Positions 48,080-59,337 of a stretch of DNA of 64,000 bases are shown here, in pieces. A model generated the notes under the pieces. That model did no database searches. It had not been told where the DNA came from and was given only the letters and a program-made list of their open reading frames with translations. The stretch's first letter is position 1, and every line of letters starts with the position of its first letter. Made by a program: the position numbers and the translations under genes. Source of the stretch: Mytilus galloprovincialis (lineage: Eukaryota; Mollusca; Bivalvia; Mytilida; Mytilidae); NCBI RefSeq assembly GCF_965363235.1, contig NC_134849.1, forward strand, positions 62,763,122 through 62,827,121, written 5' to 3'.

Positions 48080-49125
48080 AACAGTTAATTTATAGTTATG
48101 AATTTTCTATACAAGAAAAGATTGGTTTCTTTAATAATGTGCAGAAGATTTTTTTTCATTTCCAATATTTACTATAATGATCTATTAAGTCTCAAAACAG
48201 ATACAAATAGTTTTAAAAGAATCCGGTCCTGAGTAGCAAACATCAATAATTCAGTGATAAAGAAATCAGCTTTGAAAAGTATTAAAAGAAAACAACTTAT
48301 TATGTATCGAACTATATTTAAATACGTATGTAAATATAAGACGTAAATAGGCTGAGATATATATCAACAAGATCGATTTAAGATTAAGATCTATCATAGT
48401 TTGGTATCTGTCTATAGTTAATGTATTTTAAAATTTTATATACAGCGCGTTCAAAATTACCATTGAAAGTCCATTTTTACTACTTTTTTCAGACCAGTCA
48501 GTAACAAGCACCTGTCAATGAATTTGGTACAAAAACAACAAGATAACTCGTTCAAATGTCATGGCCGATCGAGAATAAAATTAGTTTGCTTTTTACGTTA
48601 CAGATCATCAAACCACAAAATCTCAATGGCATTTTTAAGAGAGGTGTATATGACACATATGATATTATATTTTTTTTTTATCAAATCTGCTTTAATATTC
48701 ATTGATCGTTAATTGCTCGAAGAAAAATGTCAGCAGAGATAATGAAATTGTTATGTATCTGTTTAAAACCATTAGATATCCATATATAGATTATCATTGT
48801 GTTGAAGTGAAATTCATTTTTTTTACACATTTTTGAACTTAGACCAATGTTTTAAATCAAAGTTGTCGGTTATACTTTCACGTTTGAGAAAGTTAATGAT
48901 TCGCAGATTCAAATCATAACAGTGACGTCTTTAAATTGACTTATTTCAAATATTTTAATTTTCCATTTAAAGTACTTTCGTCCTTTTACAAATGTATATT
49001 ATATTTCTAGTATCGTAAAATAACGAATTAAAAACACGTTTATCAACTCACGTTTATCACTTACATAGTTGTACTCTTCGTTTAAATTCATTTTTTTATT
49101 CATAACTCCTAACATTATCGCTTAC
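48080..49125. other. Gene B 5' intron or flank, nothing recognised
   Basis: AT-rich, no supported exon. Small frames present (48518-48712) lack a domain or splice context. Confidence 0.4.
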
Positions 49126-49129
49126 TTTT

Positions 49130-49362
49130 AAATTTTGTCCTGCATTTTTATTTAGTTGTAATCTCTGTCCTGCCTTTTTATTTTTCACTCTATTCGGTCC
49201 TGCCTTTTTTTTATTAGTTTATCCTGACTTTTTTACCTAAATTGTCATCCTGCCTTTTTTTTTTTTTGCAAGTGTCTCATCCTGCCTTTTTTTTTACTCA
49301 AAACTCCTGTCCTGCCTATTTTTTTCAAATTTCATCCTAGCCCCCCCCCCCCCCCCCCATAA
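49130..49362 (+). repeat. Degenerate CCTGCCTTTTT tandem repeat and C run
   Basis: (T)CCTGC(C/A)TTTTTTAT-like phrases recur about eight times at irregular spacing of about 20-45 bp, ending in a run of about 19 C. Confidence 0.7.
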
Positions 49363-49400
49363 AAATCAAATGGTAGCTCCCTCAACTCATATCTACTACA

Positions 49401-49612
49401 ATAGTTATCATAGGTACCAGGATTATATTTTAATACGCCAGACGCGCGTTTCGTCTACATAAGACTCATCAGTGACGCTCAGATCAAAATAGTTATAAAG
49501 CCAAACAAGATCAAAGTGGACTTTAAATTCCAAAAAGTTGTGCCAAATACAGCTAAGGTAATCTATTCCTGGGATAAGAAAATTCTTAGTTTTTCGTAAA
49601 ATTCATAGTTTT
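49401..49612 (+). repeat. AAAGGTACCAGG dispersed repeat, copy 3
   Basis: ATAGTTATCATAGGTACCAG, GACGCGCGTTTCGTCTACAT and ATACAGCTAAGGTAATCTAT. Only about 1.3 kb from copy 2, in the same orientation. Confidence 0.85.
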
Positions 49613-49619
49613 GTATATA

Positions 49620-51215
49620 TACAATCTGAAGATTACAAAAATAAACAGAGAGAATAGATGAACAAAAGTTGATTTGACCACACACACCCCTTTTTTGGAA
49701 ACTTACTTAACGGCTGCATTACAGTACTTTTAGTGGTATTTATGTTAAATTATCTTATCTATGTGTCTCACTTTAAATTAAATTAATTTATTAATTGCAC
49801 TCGTAATGTATACAAAATACAATACATAGTTCAGAAAATCTCATGATGAAACTGACTGAAAAATGAACAAAGTAGATTACATAGAAATAAATGAAAATGC
49901 AATATTTTGTGAATTTGGTTAGTTGTATATCTTTTTCACATTTTAAGCAATAGAACGATTTATCCTCAAATTTGTCAAATTAGATTAAAAAAATAATGTA
50001 TATATGTACAAACTTACTATCGATCTAGTGGTGAATTAAAAATTTCCTCTCAAATACTTTACTAGATTTAAAACAACTTCAATATGATAGGGGATTTGCA
50101 TCAACTTATTTTAAATATCGAATCAAAATCACGTGACCAACGGAACATCATTTTAAAGACCAAGAATTTTTCCCAATCAAATAAACAATTATCGTATTTG
50201 TTTATATATTTTACCTAACAAAGAATTCAGTTCATTAAACAAAGCTAAATTAAACATTACACCATCATAACCTTTAAAAGGAGTGTAAAATATCAGAATT
50301 TTGATCTTTTCTAATTGTTTTGGGGAAGAAAATTAATCATCAGATTGAATACACGTACTTGAACAACATCACGTTCAAGAACATAAAAGTCTGGTCTTTT
50401 GTAAGAAGTACTGTTTCATGGGTGGTACAAATCTATTAATAGACAGTAAGTATATTTAATGTAATGGAGACTCATGAGCCTTACATGTGTTGTGGATGAA
50501 TTAGGTTCAACAAGCGGCGTCGGGGCCGAACCCAAACACTCAGGTCAGAACTAGTATTGACATGATCAGTGTTAAGAATATACCCGTTATACGATCTTAT
50601 ACGCAATTTCTAGGTTATACGATAGGTTCCGTTCTAACTTTATATCTAAATTATGATTTTTTTTTGGAAAATATGAGAAGGGAATCGATATAATCTGTTT
50701 AAACTGCAAGATTGCGTTAGTAAGTATGAGCAAGGAATAATGAAATAATAAAGATATAAGACATTAGACATATTAAGTTAGATGCAGGGTTCAACAAAAA
50801 GCGCTTCGGAACCGTGAAATTCATAAAGTGTAATTTTCATCTTTTAAAGTGATTTGACTGTTATTTATAGCTAAAATGTTAACAACTGCCTCGTTTCGAA
50901 TATACATCCTTTATTTTCAAACATTCGGCTGTGAGCGTTGCTGAGTAATGAAGTTACATCCTGAAAAACGTTTCGGACGCATGAAATTATTAAAGTGTTA
51001 TTTTTTGTTGCTGTCGTGGTCTCTCTGTACGGTACCTATTCCATATTACCGAGGAACGCGATGTTTCATTAAAATAGATATCTACTTACTTACTAGCTAT
51101 AACTAACCACAACAGTCTCCTAGATTCACCAATGTATATGACAGACCGGGAAAATATAAGATATATAATTGTTTTCTAATCTCTATAAAAATACAATAGA
51201 ATTATAATGATTTAT
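49620..51215. other. AT-rich sequence between repeats and the candidate first exon
   Basis: No exon, RNA gene or repeat boundary I can support. Confidence 0.4.
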
Positions 51216-51223
51216 TGACTTAC

Positions 51224-51290
51224 ATAATACGTACTGTCTTCCGACCTGCTATTACACGTTGTCCCGCCTTTTTCAACATTGTTGTCAGCT
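51224..51290 (-). CDS. Gene B candidate 5' exon (alternative start, 18 codons)
   Basis: The donor is ATTAT|GTAAGT, a near-perfect consensus. ATG at 51279 opens MLKKAGQRVIAGRKTVRI and leaves two bases. These join the single base at 46434 to form an Ile codon directly ahead of the core ATG, so the frame is preserved and the protein becomes 388 residues. An in-frame TGA lies upstream. ATTTACAG at 51291-51298 could be an acceptor, so it may instead be internal. A second upstream ATG (near 51337) opens a different frame that stops in the next exon and would act as a short upstream reading frame. Confidence 0.45.
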
Positions 51291-51833
51291 CTGTAAATCG
51301 TATAAATGTTCAAACGTCGGGAAAAAGCGAAAAGCATAGATTTTTACTATGAACCTTTTCGTATGTTGTGAATGCACATACAAATTTGCACTGCATATAA
51401 ATAAAGTATATTAAAAGTGCAGTATCAAACTAGTTGGAGACAATAACAGATTAACTTAATTCTTTTTGTGTCGAATTATTACATTTCATTATAGTTTAAT
51501 CCAATTTTGAAAGATTTCGAGGGATTACGAGGGATTAACGTGTTCAATAATTGACAGTATATTGAAATCAGAATTATATCATTTTCTGATCCTATAATTA
51601 AAAGTCAATAAAATACTTGTGTATAGACCTGAAGACTACTTTTATGTAATCAAGTTGTTGTTAGTGACGATGTAATCTATCTAATATGTGGAGCATAATT
51701 ATAGACCCAGGTCTGAGTTCTTAATCTATTAACCCTTCCGTTTTCAGATTATTTTGCTCTATTCGGTATCCTTTTGCATAGTGTTTGCATTGGCTCAGAA
51801 GGTCGGAATAGGGCCTGTTTATAAGGGAATCAA

Positions 51834-52142
51834 TATATGAGGGGGAGGACAGGGGGTACCCTTCTCCCTTCTCCCACCCCTCTTCTCCTTTCTCCTACCC
51901 CGTTCTCCTTTCTCCCATTAGAATAAAACATCTCCTTTTGAGTTATTTTTTCTTGAAATATTAGAAATTTTTTTAAAAGGAGAGATATTTTATTTTTTCT
52001 CCTTTCTCCAACTTTTTCTCCTTTCTCCCAGCCTTCCTCTCCTTTCCCCTACCCCCTTTCTACTTTCTCCCACCCCCTTTCTCCTTTCTCCTACCCCCTT
52101 TCTCCCTGTCTCCCTTACCCCTGTCCCCCCTCATATATGTAG
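51834..52142. mobile_element. Polypyrimidine element with inverted ends
   Basis: The left end ATATGAGGGGGAGGACAGGGGGTA is mirrored by the right end TTACCCCTGTCCCCCCTCATAT. Nearly all of the interior is CTTTCTCC(T/C)ACCCC-type repeats in about 20-bp periods, broken by one AT-rich island near 51920-52000. Confidence 0.7.
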
Positions 52143-52491
52143 CTAGGAGTTTGGTTTTGTATTTTCATATTTGAAAGTAATTGTATAATAAAAATGATTT
52201 TAAGATAGCTGCAGAACAAATATTATAGTCTTCCAAAATGGATTTTATGCATGAACATCAAATATTGAACTGAACTTTAAACATCGTCGTGAAGTACACG
52301 GAGGACAATGGTGTCCCCAATTTTCGGGGGGAAAAATTAAAATAAAAAATGAAATCTATTCGACGACACATAGCTACCTAAATACTAGACTATTATAAGA
52401 TTATACATGTAGCACATGTGATTCATGCTTACCACTACCCCATACATATCTACCAAACTGAAGAAATTTGTGAGTAAAAGTATACACAGTA

Positions 52492-52602
52492 TGGACTTTA
52501 CTCATGGTTGAAGACCTTACGGTGACATATAGTTTTCAATATCTGTGTCATTTGATATCTTATGGAGAGATGTCTTATTGGCAATTATACCACATCTTCT
52601 TA
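52492..52602 (-). repeat. ATGATTGCCAATGAGACAAC dispersed repeat, copy 6 (truncated)
   Basis: GACTTTACTCATGGTTGAAG, CTTACGGTGACATATAG and GGCAATTATACCACATCTTC. Confidence 0.75.
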
Positions 52603-52763
52603 TTTATAAGATGACTAGTATCCAGCCATTATTTGACGGTTTTAATTTGTATATTCCGAAGGCATGCTGAATATTCTAGGCATGACACAACTAGAAAAAG
52701 GTTGCTAAAAAATTCACTATGTTAAATTTAGATTAAAAACACATTCTGTTTTCAAAACACAAG

Positions 52764-53335
52764 TCACCTGTTGTTCAGTGGTTGTCGTTTGTTGATGCGG
52801 TTCTTGAAGTCATGAACCTGTTGTTCAGTGGTTGTCGTTTGTTGATGCGGTTCCTAAAGTCATGAACCTGTTGTTCAGTGGTTGTCGTTTGTTGATGCTG
52901 TTCCTAAAGTCAGGAACCTGTTGTTCAGTGGTTGTCGTTTGTTGATGCGGTTCCTAAAGTCAGAAACCTGTTGTTCAGTGGTTGTCGTTTGTTGATGCGG
53001 TTCTTGAAGTCATGAACCTGTTGTTCAGTGGTTGTCGTTTGTTGATGCGGTTCCTAAAGTCAGGAACCTGTTGTTCAGTGGTTGTCGTTTGTTGATGCGG
53101 TTCATACGTGTTCCTCGTTTCTTGCTTTTGTATATAGATCAGACCGTTGGTTTTTCGTTTGAATGGTGTTACACTAGCCATTGTTTGTACCCTTCATAGC
53201 TTTCTGTTCGGTGTGAGCCAAGGTTCTGTGTTAATGGCCATATTTGACCTATAACGGTTTACTGATTTCTAATTGTGATTTGGACGGAGAGTTGTCTTAT
53301 TGGCACTCATACCACATCTTCTTATATCTGTATTA
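52764..53335 (-). repeat. TTGGCACTCATACCACATCTTC repeat, copy 2, with a 50-bp expansion
   Basis: A 50-bp segment (CCTGTTGTTCAGTGGTTGTC, then GTTTGTTGATGCGGTTCCTA) is repeated seven times (phase marks at 52811, 52861, 52911, 52961, 53011 and 53061). The rest of the element follows: TTCGTTTGAATGGTGTTACA, AGCTTTCTGTTCGGTGTGAG, TTATTGGCACTCATACCACA. Confidence 0.88.
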
Positions 53336-53339
53336 TGGA

Positions 53340-54165
53340 ATATTCTCCTTGCAACATATGGGCTTTTTAAACGCATCTTTTATCCGCTGTCAGTATGATT
53401 TATTGAAATAAAGATAATAATACTGAAAAGATTAAAAGGGAATTGTTGACAATGAGATAGTGTATATGAAAGTAAAATCAACAAATAAAAAATTGCCATT
53501 AACATGAATAAATTGTTAAAATCGGTATTGTGTTTTGACTAATATCATAAAACTTTTATGGGAAAAATTGAACACTATAAATATGTAACTTAAAAGTCCC
53601 TCTAAATTGTTTGGCGGAAAATGTAAGCAGTTATACTGGTTAAACACTAAGGGAAGTACACCGTTTGGTACGTGTATAAGAAAATTACAATCTTTTAAAT
53701 AAATATTTACAAACACGCACTTTTACTTATATTGAGTACTGTTGCTACATACAACACTTAAAGCCATATTGGACAGATGTTAAAAGTAAATAAGATGTCA
53801 AATATTATTTTGAATAAGAAAATATTTAAATTGTGTTTATATTACTCTAATATTTGCAAAAGGACGAAATTTAAAGTATTATAATTAAATATTAATACGA
53901 TACTTCCCCTAAATGTACATAGTCTATTCTTTGTAAACTTTAAAAGTCTAAAAAGCTTTTATCCGCTCTGTTATATTGTAAAATATGATGTATATTTTTA
54001 TTAAATCTTGGCAGATGTACGGATATAACTCCGGTATAGATCCGTAACGGTAAAAAGTTGATCATGTTTATGAACTTATTTTCAACCCCTTTTAAAGACA
54101 CTCCCTCTGACTTACTTTATTACTACTATTTTACAATTATCACTGTAGTTTAGTTACAATGTAAG
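53340..54165. other. AT-rich stretch, no feature recognised
   Basis: No exon, RNA gene or repeat boundary seen. Confidence 0.4.
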
Positions 54166-54169
54166 ATGG

Positions 54170-54575
54170 TCTAAATAGGGTTAACAGAATAGAGAATATT
54201 GGGTCAAATTATAAAGAAATATGACCCCCCCCCCCAAAAAAAAAAAAAAAAAACAACAACAACAACAACAAAAACAACATACTAACACAAACAAACAAAC
54301 AAAAGAACAACAACTAAAGATTAGGCAAAAATAGGGTAAACAAGAAAATAATGGGCCAAATATAATGAAATATGATTTTTCCCCAAAAAAAACCCCAACA
54401 AGACAACAAACAACATCTAAAGAATAGAGAAAAATAGGGTATAAAAAAAGAATAATGGGGTGCATATGATAAAAAGAATAGAGATTACTAATACACAAAT
54501 AATATACAGAATTGAGAAAATAACTAAAAGGATACAGAAATGAAGGAAACCATCCAGACCCTCGTGTACACAGGC
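54170..54575 (+). repeat. AGAATAGAGAATAATGG dispersed repeat, long copy with CAA microsatellite
   Basis: ACAGAATAGAGAATATTGGG recurs in decayed form four to five times. It contains an (AAC)n and (AAAC)n tract near 54250-54305 and ends ACAGAAATGAAGGAAACCAT, then CCAGACCCTCGTGTAC. The 137-residue - strand frame is the complement of these simple repeats. Confidence 0.75.
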
Positions 54576-54599
54576 TCCATTCAATTATAAACAATAGTA

Positions 54600-55675
54600 A
54601 AACTGAAAATTGACCATTTAAAAAAAAAATAGTCTTTATGCTATAATAAACATTTATTTTAAAATCTGGAATGTCAAGGCTAAATTTGTCAATATGAAAT
54701 ACCAGTTAAGAAAATTTTAAAGATTTTAATATCTAATTAAAGTTATGTAACCAAAAACAAATATTTATAGACTTGATTTTGTCAAGCAGGTCTTCCAAAA
54801 AAAATTTAACCGTATAGGGATAAACTGCTGCAAAGCTCCCTAACAAAAATACCAAGTAGACAGTGAATTGAAAGGCATACATGTATCATATATAAACTGC
54901 TGTTATTGTCAAATCGTATGGACAAGATCAAGAACTCATAAAATAGATGAAAATATTTCAATATATTACAGAAAATGTTCTTAACGAATTAAAATATAAA
55001 AAAAAAGAATAAAATGAAGTCTTAGTTAGGAGGTCCATAAAGTGTACATGACATTTCAATAAGATTCTCTTGAATTGTGTCAAATAACTGTAATTTTTAC
55101 GTTAAGTATCGACTTTCTTGCATGTTTTATCTCACTTTTTTTTTTTTTAAAGTTTCCTGCCTATGTGGATTAGACTGATTAATTATTGCTGGCTTTACGT
55201 GCAGTGGGAAATGTTTCAGATTAGATACTCGTTTTCTTGACTTTTAATTTACCCGCATTTTTTTCTTTTATGATAGACGTAGTCTTGGACTGATCCATTG
55301 CGAATGTAATAGTTACTCTGACGGGAGATTGGCAAACGCTTAATTAAGGTGTCAATGTATTCGTGCGGGCCATTTATTTTTTCAGTTAGGAGGGCATGGT
55401 TGTTTTTTTTTCTGAACAGAAAATCGAGTTTACTAAAAAAAATATATTTCAGATTGAACTGGATACAAGAACATGAACTCCGTTTGAACATTTCAAATCG
55501 TGTTTATTCACCCACCCCCTCCTCTAAATTTTAATTGCAACAAACTATTTTCACTCCCCGTGTCAATGAAAGTAAAACAAAAATATTAAAACAAAAATAT
55601 CCCCTACCCCACGAGCTTGACAACAAATCTGCTTGTGTTCATTGATTTGAAAGCTTATGAAGAATAAACTATTAA
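54600..55675. other. AT-rich stretch, no feature recognised
   Basis: Short frames at 55249-55534 on both strands show no domain or splice signals. Confidence 0.4.
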
Positions 55676-55682
55676 TGAAGGG

Positions 55683-55847
55683 CAGGGGCGGATGCAGGAA
55701 TTTTCGAAAGGGGGGGTGCTAACCCAGGGCAAAGGGGGGGGTGCAGGGGGGGGTGCAAAACATATGTCCCGATACAAATGCATTGATCGGCAAAAATAAA
55801 GGGGGTGCGCACCCCCGGAAACCCCCCCCCCCCTGGATCCGCCACTG
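55683..55847. mobile_element. GGCGGATCCAG MITE, copy 2
   Basis: It starts CAGGGGCGGATGCAGG and ends CTGGATCCGCCACTG, with long G and C runs inside. Flanked by AAGGG on both sides. Confidence 0.82.
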
Positions 55848-56399
55848 AAGGGTTTTAGAGATATACTTCAGTTCGGTAGTTGGGCCCAGACGGTTGCGTG
55901 CTGAGGTGCTGAGTTGAACAATGACCCTTGTGTAATATATTGATGACAGAATAAAATGATTTAATTAGGTAAACAAACTGTCGAAATGTGACATGTAAAA
56001 TGGATAATAGGTTTTAAATTGAAGTACGTTAATTTAAAGATTTTTGGCTTTAAACAAGGACTGACTTGTGCATGTTATAAGCAGGAACATAGATATACTG
56101 TTCCCAGTTATAAGTAACAAATCAGACAATTCTGTGGTATAACTAAACAAACACGGTGTATATGATACATCAATATAAGATGGTTGAGCGTTTCAAAGCT
56201 TGATTAACTTTTTATGTCTGTCTCAAGGTCTCAAGTCAGGAGTTTTGGGATGTTATGACTGGCTTATTGTGACCACTGCATGTATAATGTTGTGATGACT
56301 GCATATAGTTATGTGACTGCTTCAGATATAATGGGCTATCATCAGCATAAGGCAGTTGTGGCGTTCCATAATTTTTTTTAACCGACTAGCAGCTAGTAC

Positions 56400-56581
56400 C
56401 AGTGGCGGATCCAGAACTTTTCCTAAAGGGGGGGGGGGGCGCTGACTGACCTAAAGGGGGGGGGCACTCCAGTCATACTGCAGTGATTCCCTATTGATTC
56501 CCTATATAATCAACCAAATTTTTCCCACGAAAGGGGGGCTTCGGGCCCCCCAGGCCCCCCCCCCCCCGGATCCGCCTATGG
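56400..56581. mobile_element. GGCGGATCCAG MITE, copy 3
   Basis: It starts CAGTGGCGGATCCAGAAC and ends near CCGGATCCGCC. Interior G and C runs flank a short non-G segment. Target duplication not clear. Part of the ORF 56494-56760 is read out of it and should be ignored. Confidence 0.75.
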
Positions 56582-57061
56582 CTACTGTTGCGGAAATCCG
56601 ATCTATAATTTGGAGAATAGTTGTCTTACCTGCAATCATATCACATCTTCTTTATATATGCATTAATGGACACAAGATATGCTTTTCCATTCAATGTAAT
56701 GTATTCTTTCGATCAATGTTAGGTTGGTTATTTTTAGGCACCAAAAATGTGTTGTTTTAGGCAACGGAAAATTGATTTTTTAAGACAAGGTAAAGATTTG
56801 TTTTCAATAAATAATCTGTTTTAATTTCAATGCGTTTCTGTACTGTAAAGTATGGTGCTTTTTTTTTTTATTTCCGATGTCATTGTGTACACGTCAGTTT
56901 GTATTGTAAAAGGTTTATTTTTTCCAAACGAACAAAATCCTATGAAATTAACAGAAAATATTTTTTAATGAAAAAGCTCATTTAATGCATCACATATTAT
57001 ATATTGTTAACTCCGAAAAGGACGGATACTTGGGAAGAAGAAGAAGAAGGGAATATGAATT

Positions 57062-57292
57062 TTTGTTCCTGTGTTACATATTTGTTTTTCGTTCATTTTT
57101 TGTACATTAAAAATTAGGCCGTTAGTTTTTTTCGTTTGAGTTGTGATTTCATTGCCTTTTGTAGCTGACTATGTGTTATGGGCTTTGTTCATTGACAAAG
57201 GCCGTACGATGACCTATAGCTATTTATGTCTGTGTCATTTGGTCTCTTGTGGAGAGATGTCACATTGGCAATCATAGGTCACACATTCTTTT
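57062..57292 (-). repeat. ATGATTGCCAATGAGACAAC dispersed repeat, copy 7
   Basis: TGTGTTACATATTTGTTTTT, TTGTAGCTGACTATGTGTTA and AAGGCCGTACGATGACCTAT, then TCTTGTGGAGAGATGTCACA. An (AAG)n tract precedes it at 57038-57050. Confidence 0.82.
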
Positions 57293-57299
57293 TTCTTAT

Positions 57300-58310
57300 G
57301 ACGTGCAATTTAAAAAAAAGTCGGTCATATGTCTGTATCGATTAAAAAAAAAATCAAAAAAAGGAGATTCAGTTACTGAAATATTTGCCATTCTCTATTT
57401 TTTTTGTCCATTTTTTGTCTATTTAAGAAATAATTGATGCAAGCTATACTTTGTTGTATTTTTAACATGGGTAGGCATTATATTCGTGATTATTTTTTCT
57501 CAAGCGATAGTGAGGTAGTCAATTTCGCATGGGCAAACAAATTTTATTGGATTTAGAGCATGGGTTTGTTCACAAAGCGAAAGAAGCACGTCATATTAGA
57601 ATCTTAATTTAATTCTTTACCTATCGTTGTCTATTATGTACACCCTTTACATACTTTTTGTAATTGCCAATGATACAAAGTATTACTAAATGTCTTAGAA
57701 GTTACCAACTACTATAGAGAATAGCTAAATTAGGTTTATTTCAAAATATTTTAAAAGGCTACTGGAAAGACCAAAACCAATTTCACGCCTTCATAGGGTA
57801 TAGTCCTGTATCGAGAATAACTATGAGTAAAAATGTCCTTACAAAGGGGTTTGATTATGCAATTTTAAATTTTTAATCAAAGGTTATATATTGAAATTAC
57901 ATTTCAAAATACTTAATGATTGAAATATATTGTTTCAGAGTAAACTTTAAATTTTAACACTTTTTTATGAATTAAAGACTAATATATATATTTTTTTACT
58001 CAAGAATGCGAAATTACTAAAGAAACAAAGTATGATATGAGTACATGTTCTCCTGAATGGGACCTCGATTAAAAAAAAACTCTCTGTAATTAATTTTCAG
58101 TAGGCGATTGATGGCAAAACAGTTTGAAGAAAAAAATCATAAATTGTAACCACTTTAAACATTCGTTTCAAATCAGTTATTTTAAACAGTTTAATTCAAA
58201 TGAATATTGAACAAACTACAGTTATACAATTTTATGAATTTATTAAAAGATCAAAATTCGATATCAAACAATTATTAAAGTTTTGCGCTTTGATATGATT
58301 ATTGACTATT
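57300..58310. other. AT-rich stretch, no feature recognised
   Basis: No supported exon or RNA gene. Confidence 0.4.
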
Positions 58311-58499
58311 ACTCTTGAGTTCCAATAATCGCACAAAATGTTTCAAAAGAGATTCGGTTATAAAGAATTTTGTAAAGGCGTCATTTAAGGCCATATCTGT
58401 TTTTAATTTGTTTCGCGCCAAATCAAATGTTCAAAACTGTACAGCCAGCACGGAAGCAGAAGGTGATATCAAACAAATGTATGAGGGTCTGGATGAAAT

Positions 58500-58855
58500 T
58501 TACAGAATTGATAATAATAATAGGGAAAAAATGCAGAATTAAGACAAAAAATACAAAGAATAGAGGAAAATTATCGAAGAAGGAAAACGAATATAGGATT
58601 TGATTTTTTGTGTGTGTGTTGTAACGCAATTTTAATCACCGTTTGTTGAGCTATTTCGAGGATGCCAGTTTTTATTGGTGGAGGAAGTCATAGTGCCCGG
58701 AGAAACCAAACGACCTTCGATACGAAAAATTACACAAAAAAAAAAAAAAAAAAAAGAAAACAAGATAAGTGCTTGAATATAAAAAATATTGAAAAATTAC
58801 CGTAAAAAATAAAGAATACAGAAATGAAGGAACCCCATGCATCCAGACCTTCATT
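58500..58855 (+). repeat. AGAATAGAGAATAATGG dispersed repeat, diverged copy
   Basis: ATACAAAGAATAGAGGAAAA near the left and ATACAGAAATGAAGGAACCC, then ATCCAGACCTTCATT at the right match the 54170-54575 copy. The open frame 58315-58542 overlaps the left edge. Confidence 0.65.
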
Positions 58856-59337
58856 TATTGACGGAAATTGGAATCTCTTGCTATTCCTTTTTTAATATGT
58901 ATCCGATTTATAGATTTATCATCATGTATAAATTTAAAAATAAAAAGTGAATTTCACATGCTGTTCAAATTGCAAACCGAATCATGTGTGAAAGTTTCAT
59001 GTGGTTAAATGAATGATTTATTACATCTCATTTTATGGATATGAACATCATTGAAATTTTAATTTGTACACGTATATCATTATAAATAAGAGGAAAAAAG
59101 TAGACTGAAAAACTGGGTGAAATCGCTATAAAATCATATTTATACATAAAAGGTGATTTGACGTAGGAACCAAGAAGAACACATGCACTCGTTAAAAAGA
59201 CTTCATGTAACTGTCCACAGTCAAGCGCCTGTTATTTAGTGATTGTTGTTTGTTGATGTACATCATTTCTTTTTCGGTCAAAGTTTTGGACACAATTCTG
59301 ACTATGCGGTATGGACCGTACAGTGACTAATAGCTGA

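Noticed and set aside
54181..54594. 137-residue - strand frame rich in Phe, Cys and Tyr
   Set aside because: Complement of A-rich simple repeats and the AGAATAGAG family; hydrophobicity is a by-product of the T-rich strand.
58315..58542. 75-residue frame with plausible composition (EGLDEIYRIDNNNREKMQN)
   Set aside because: No ATG at its start, only a weak acceptor, no phase-matched partner exon found, and its end overlaps the AGAATAGAGAATAATGG repeat. Could be an isolated exon but not supportable.
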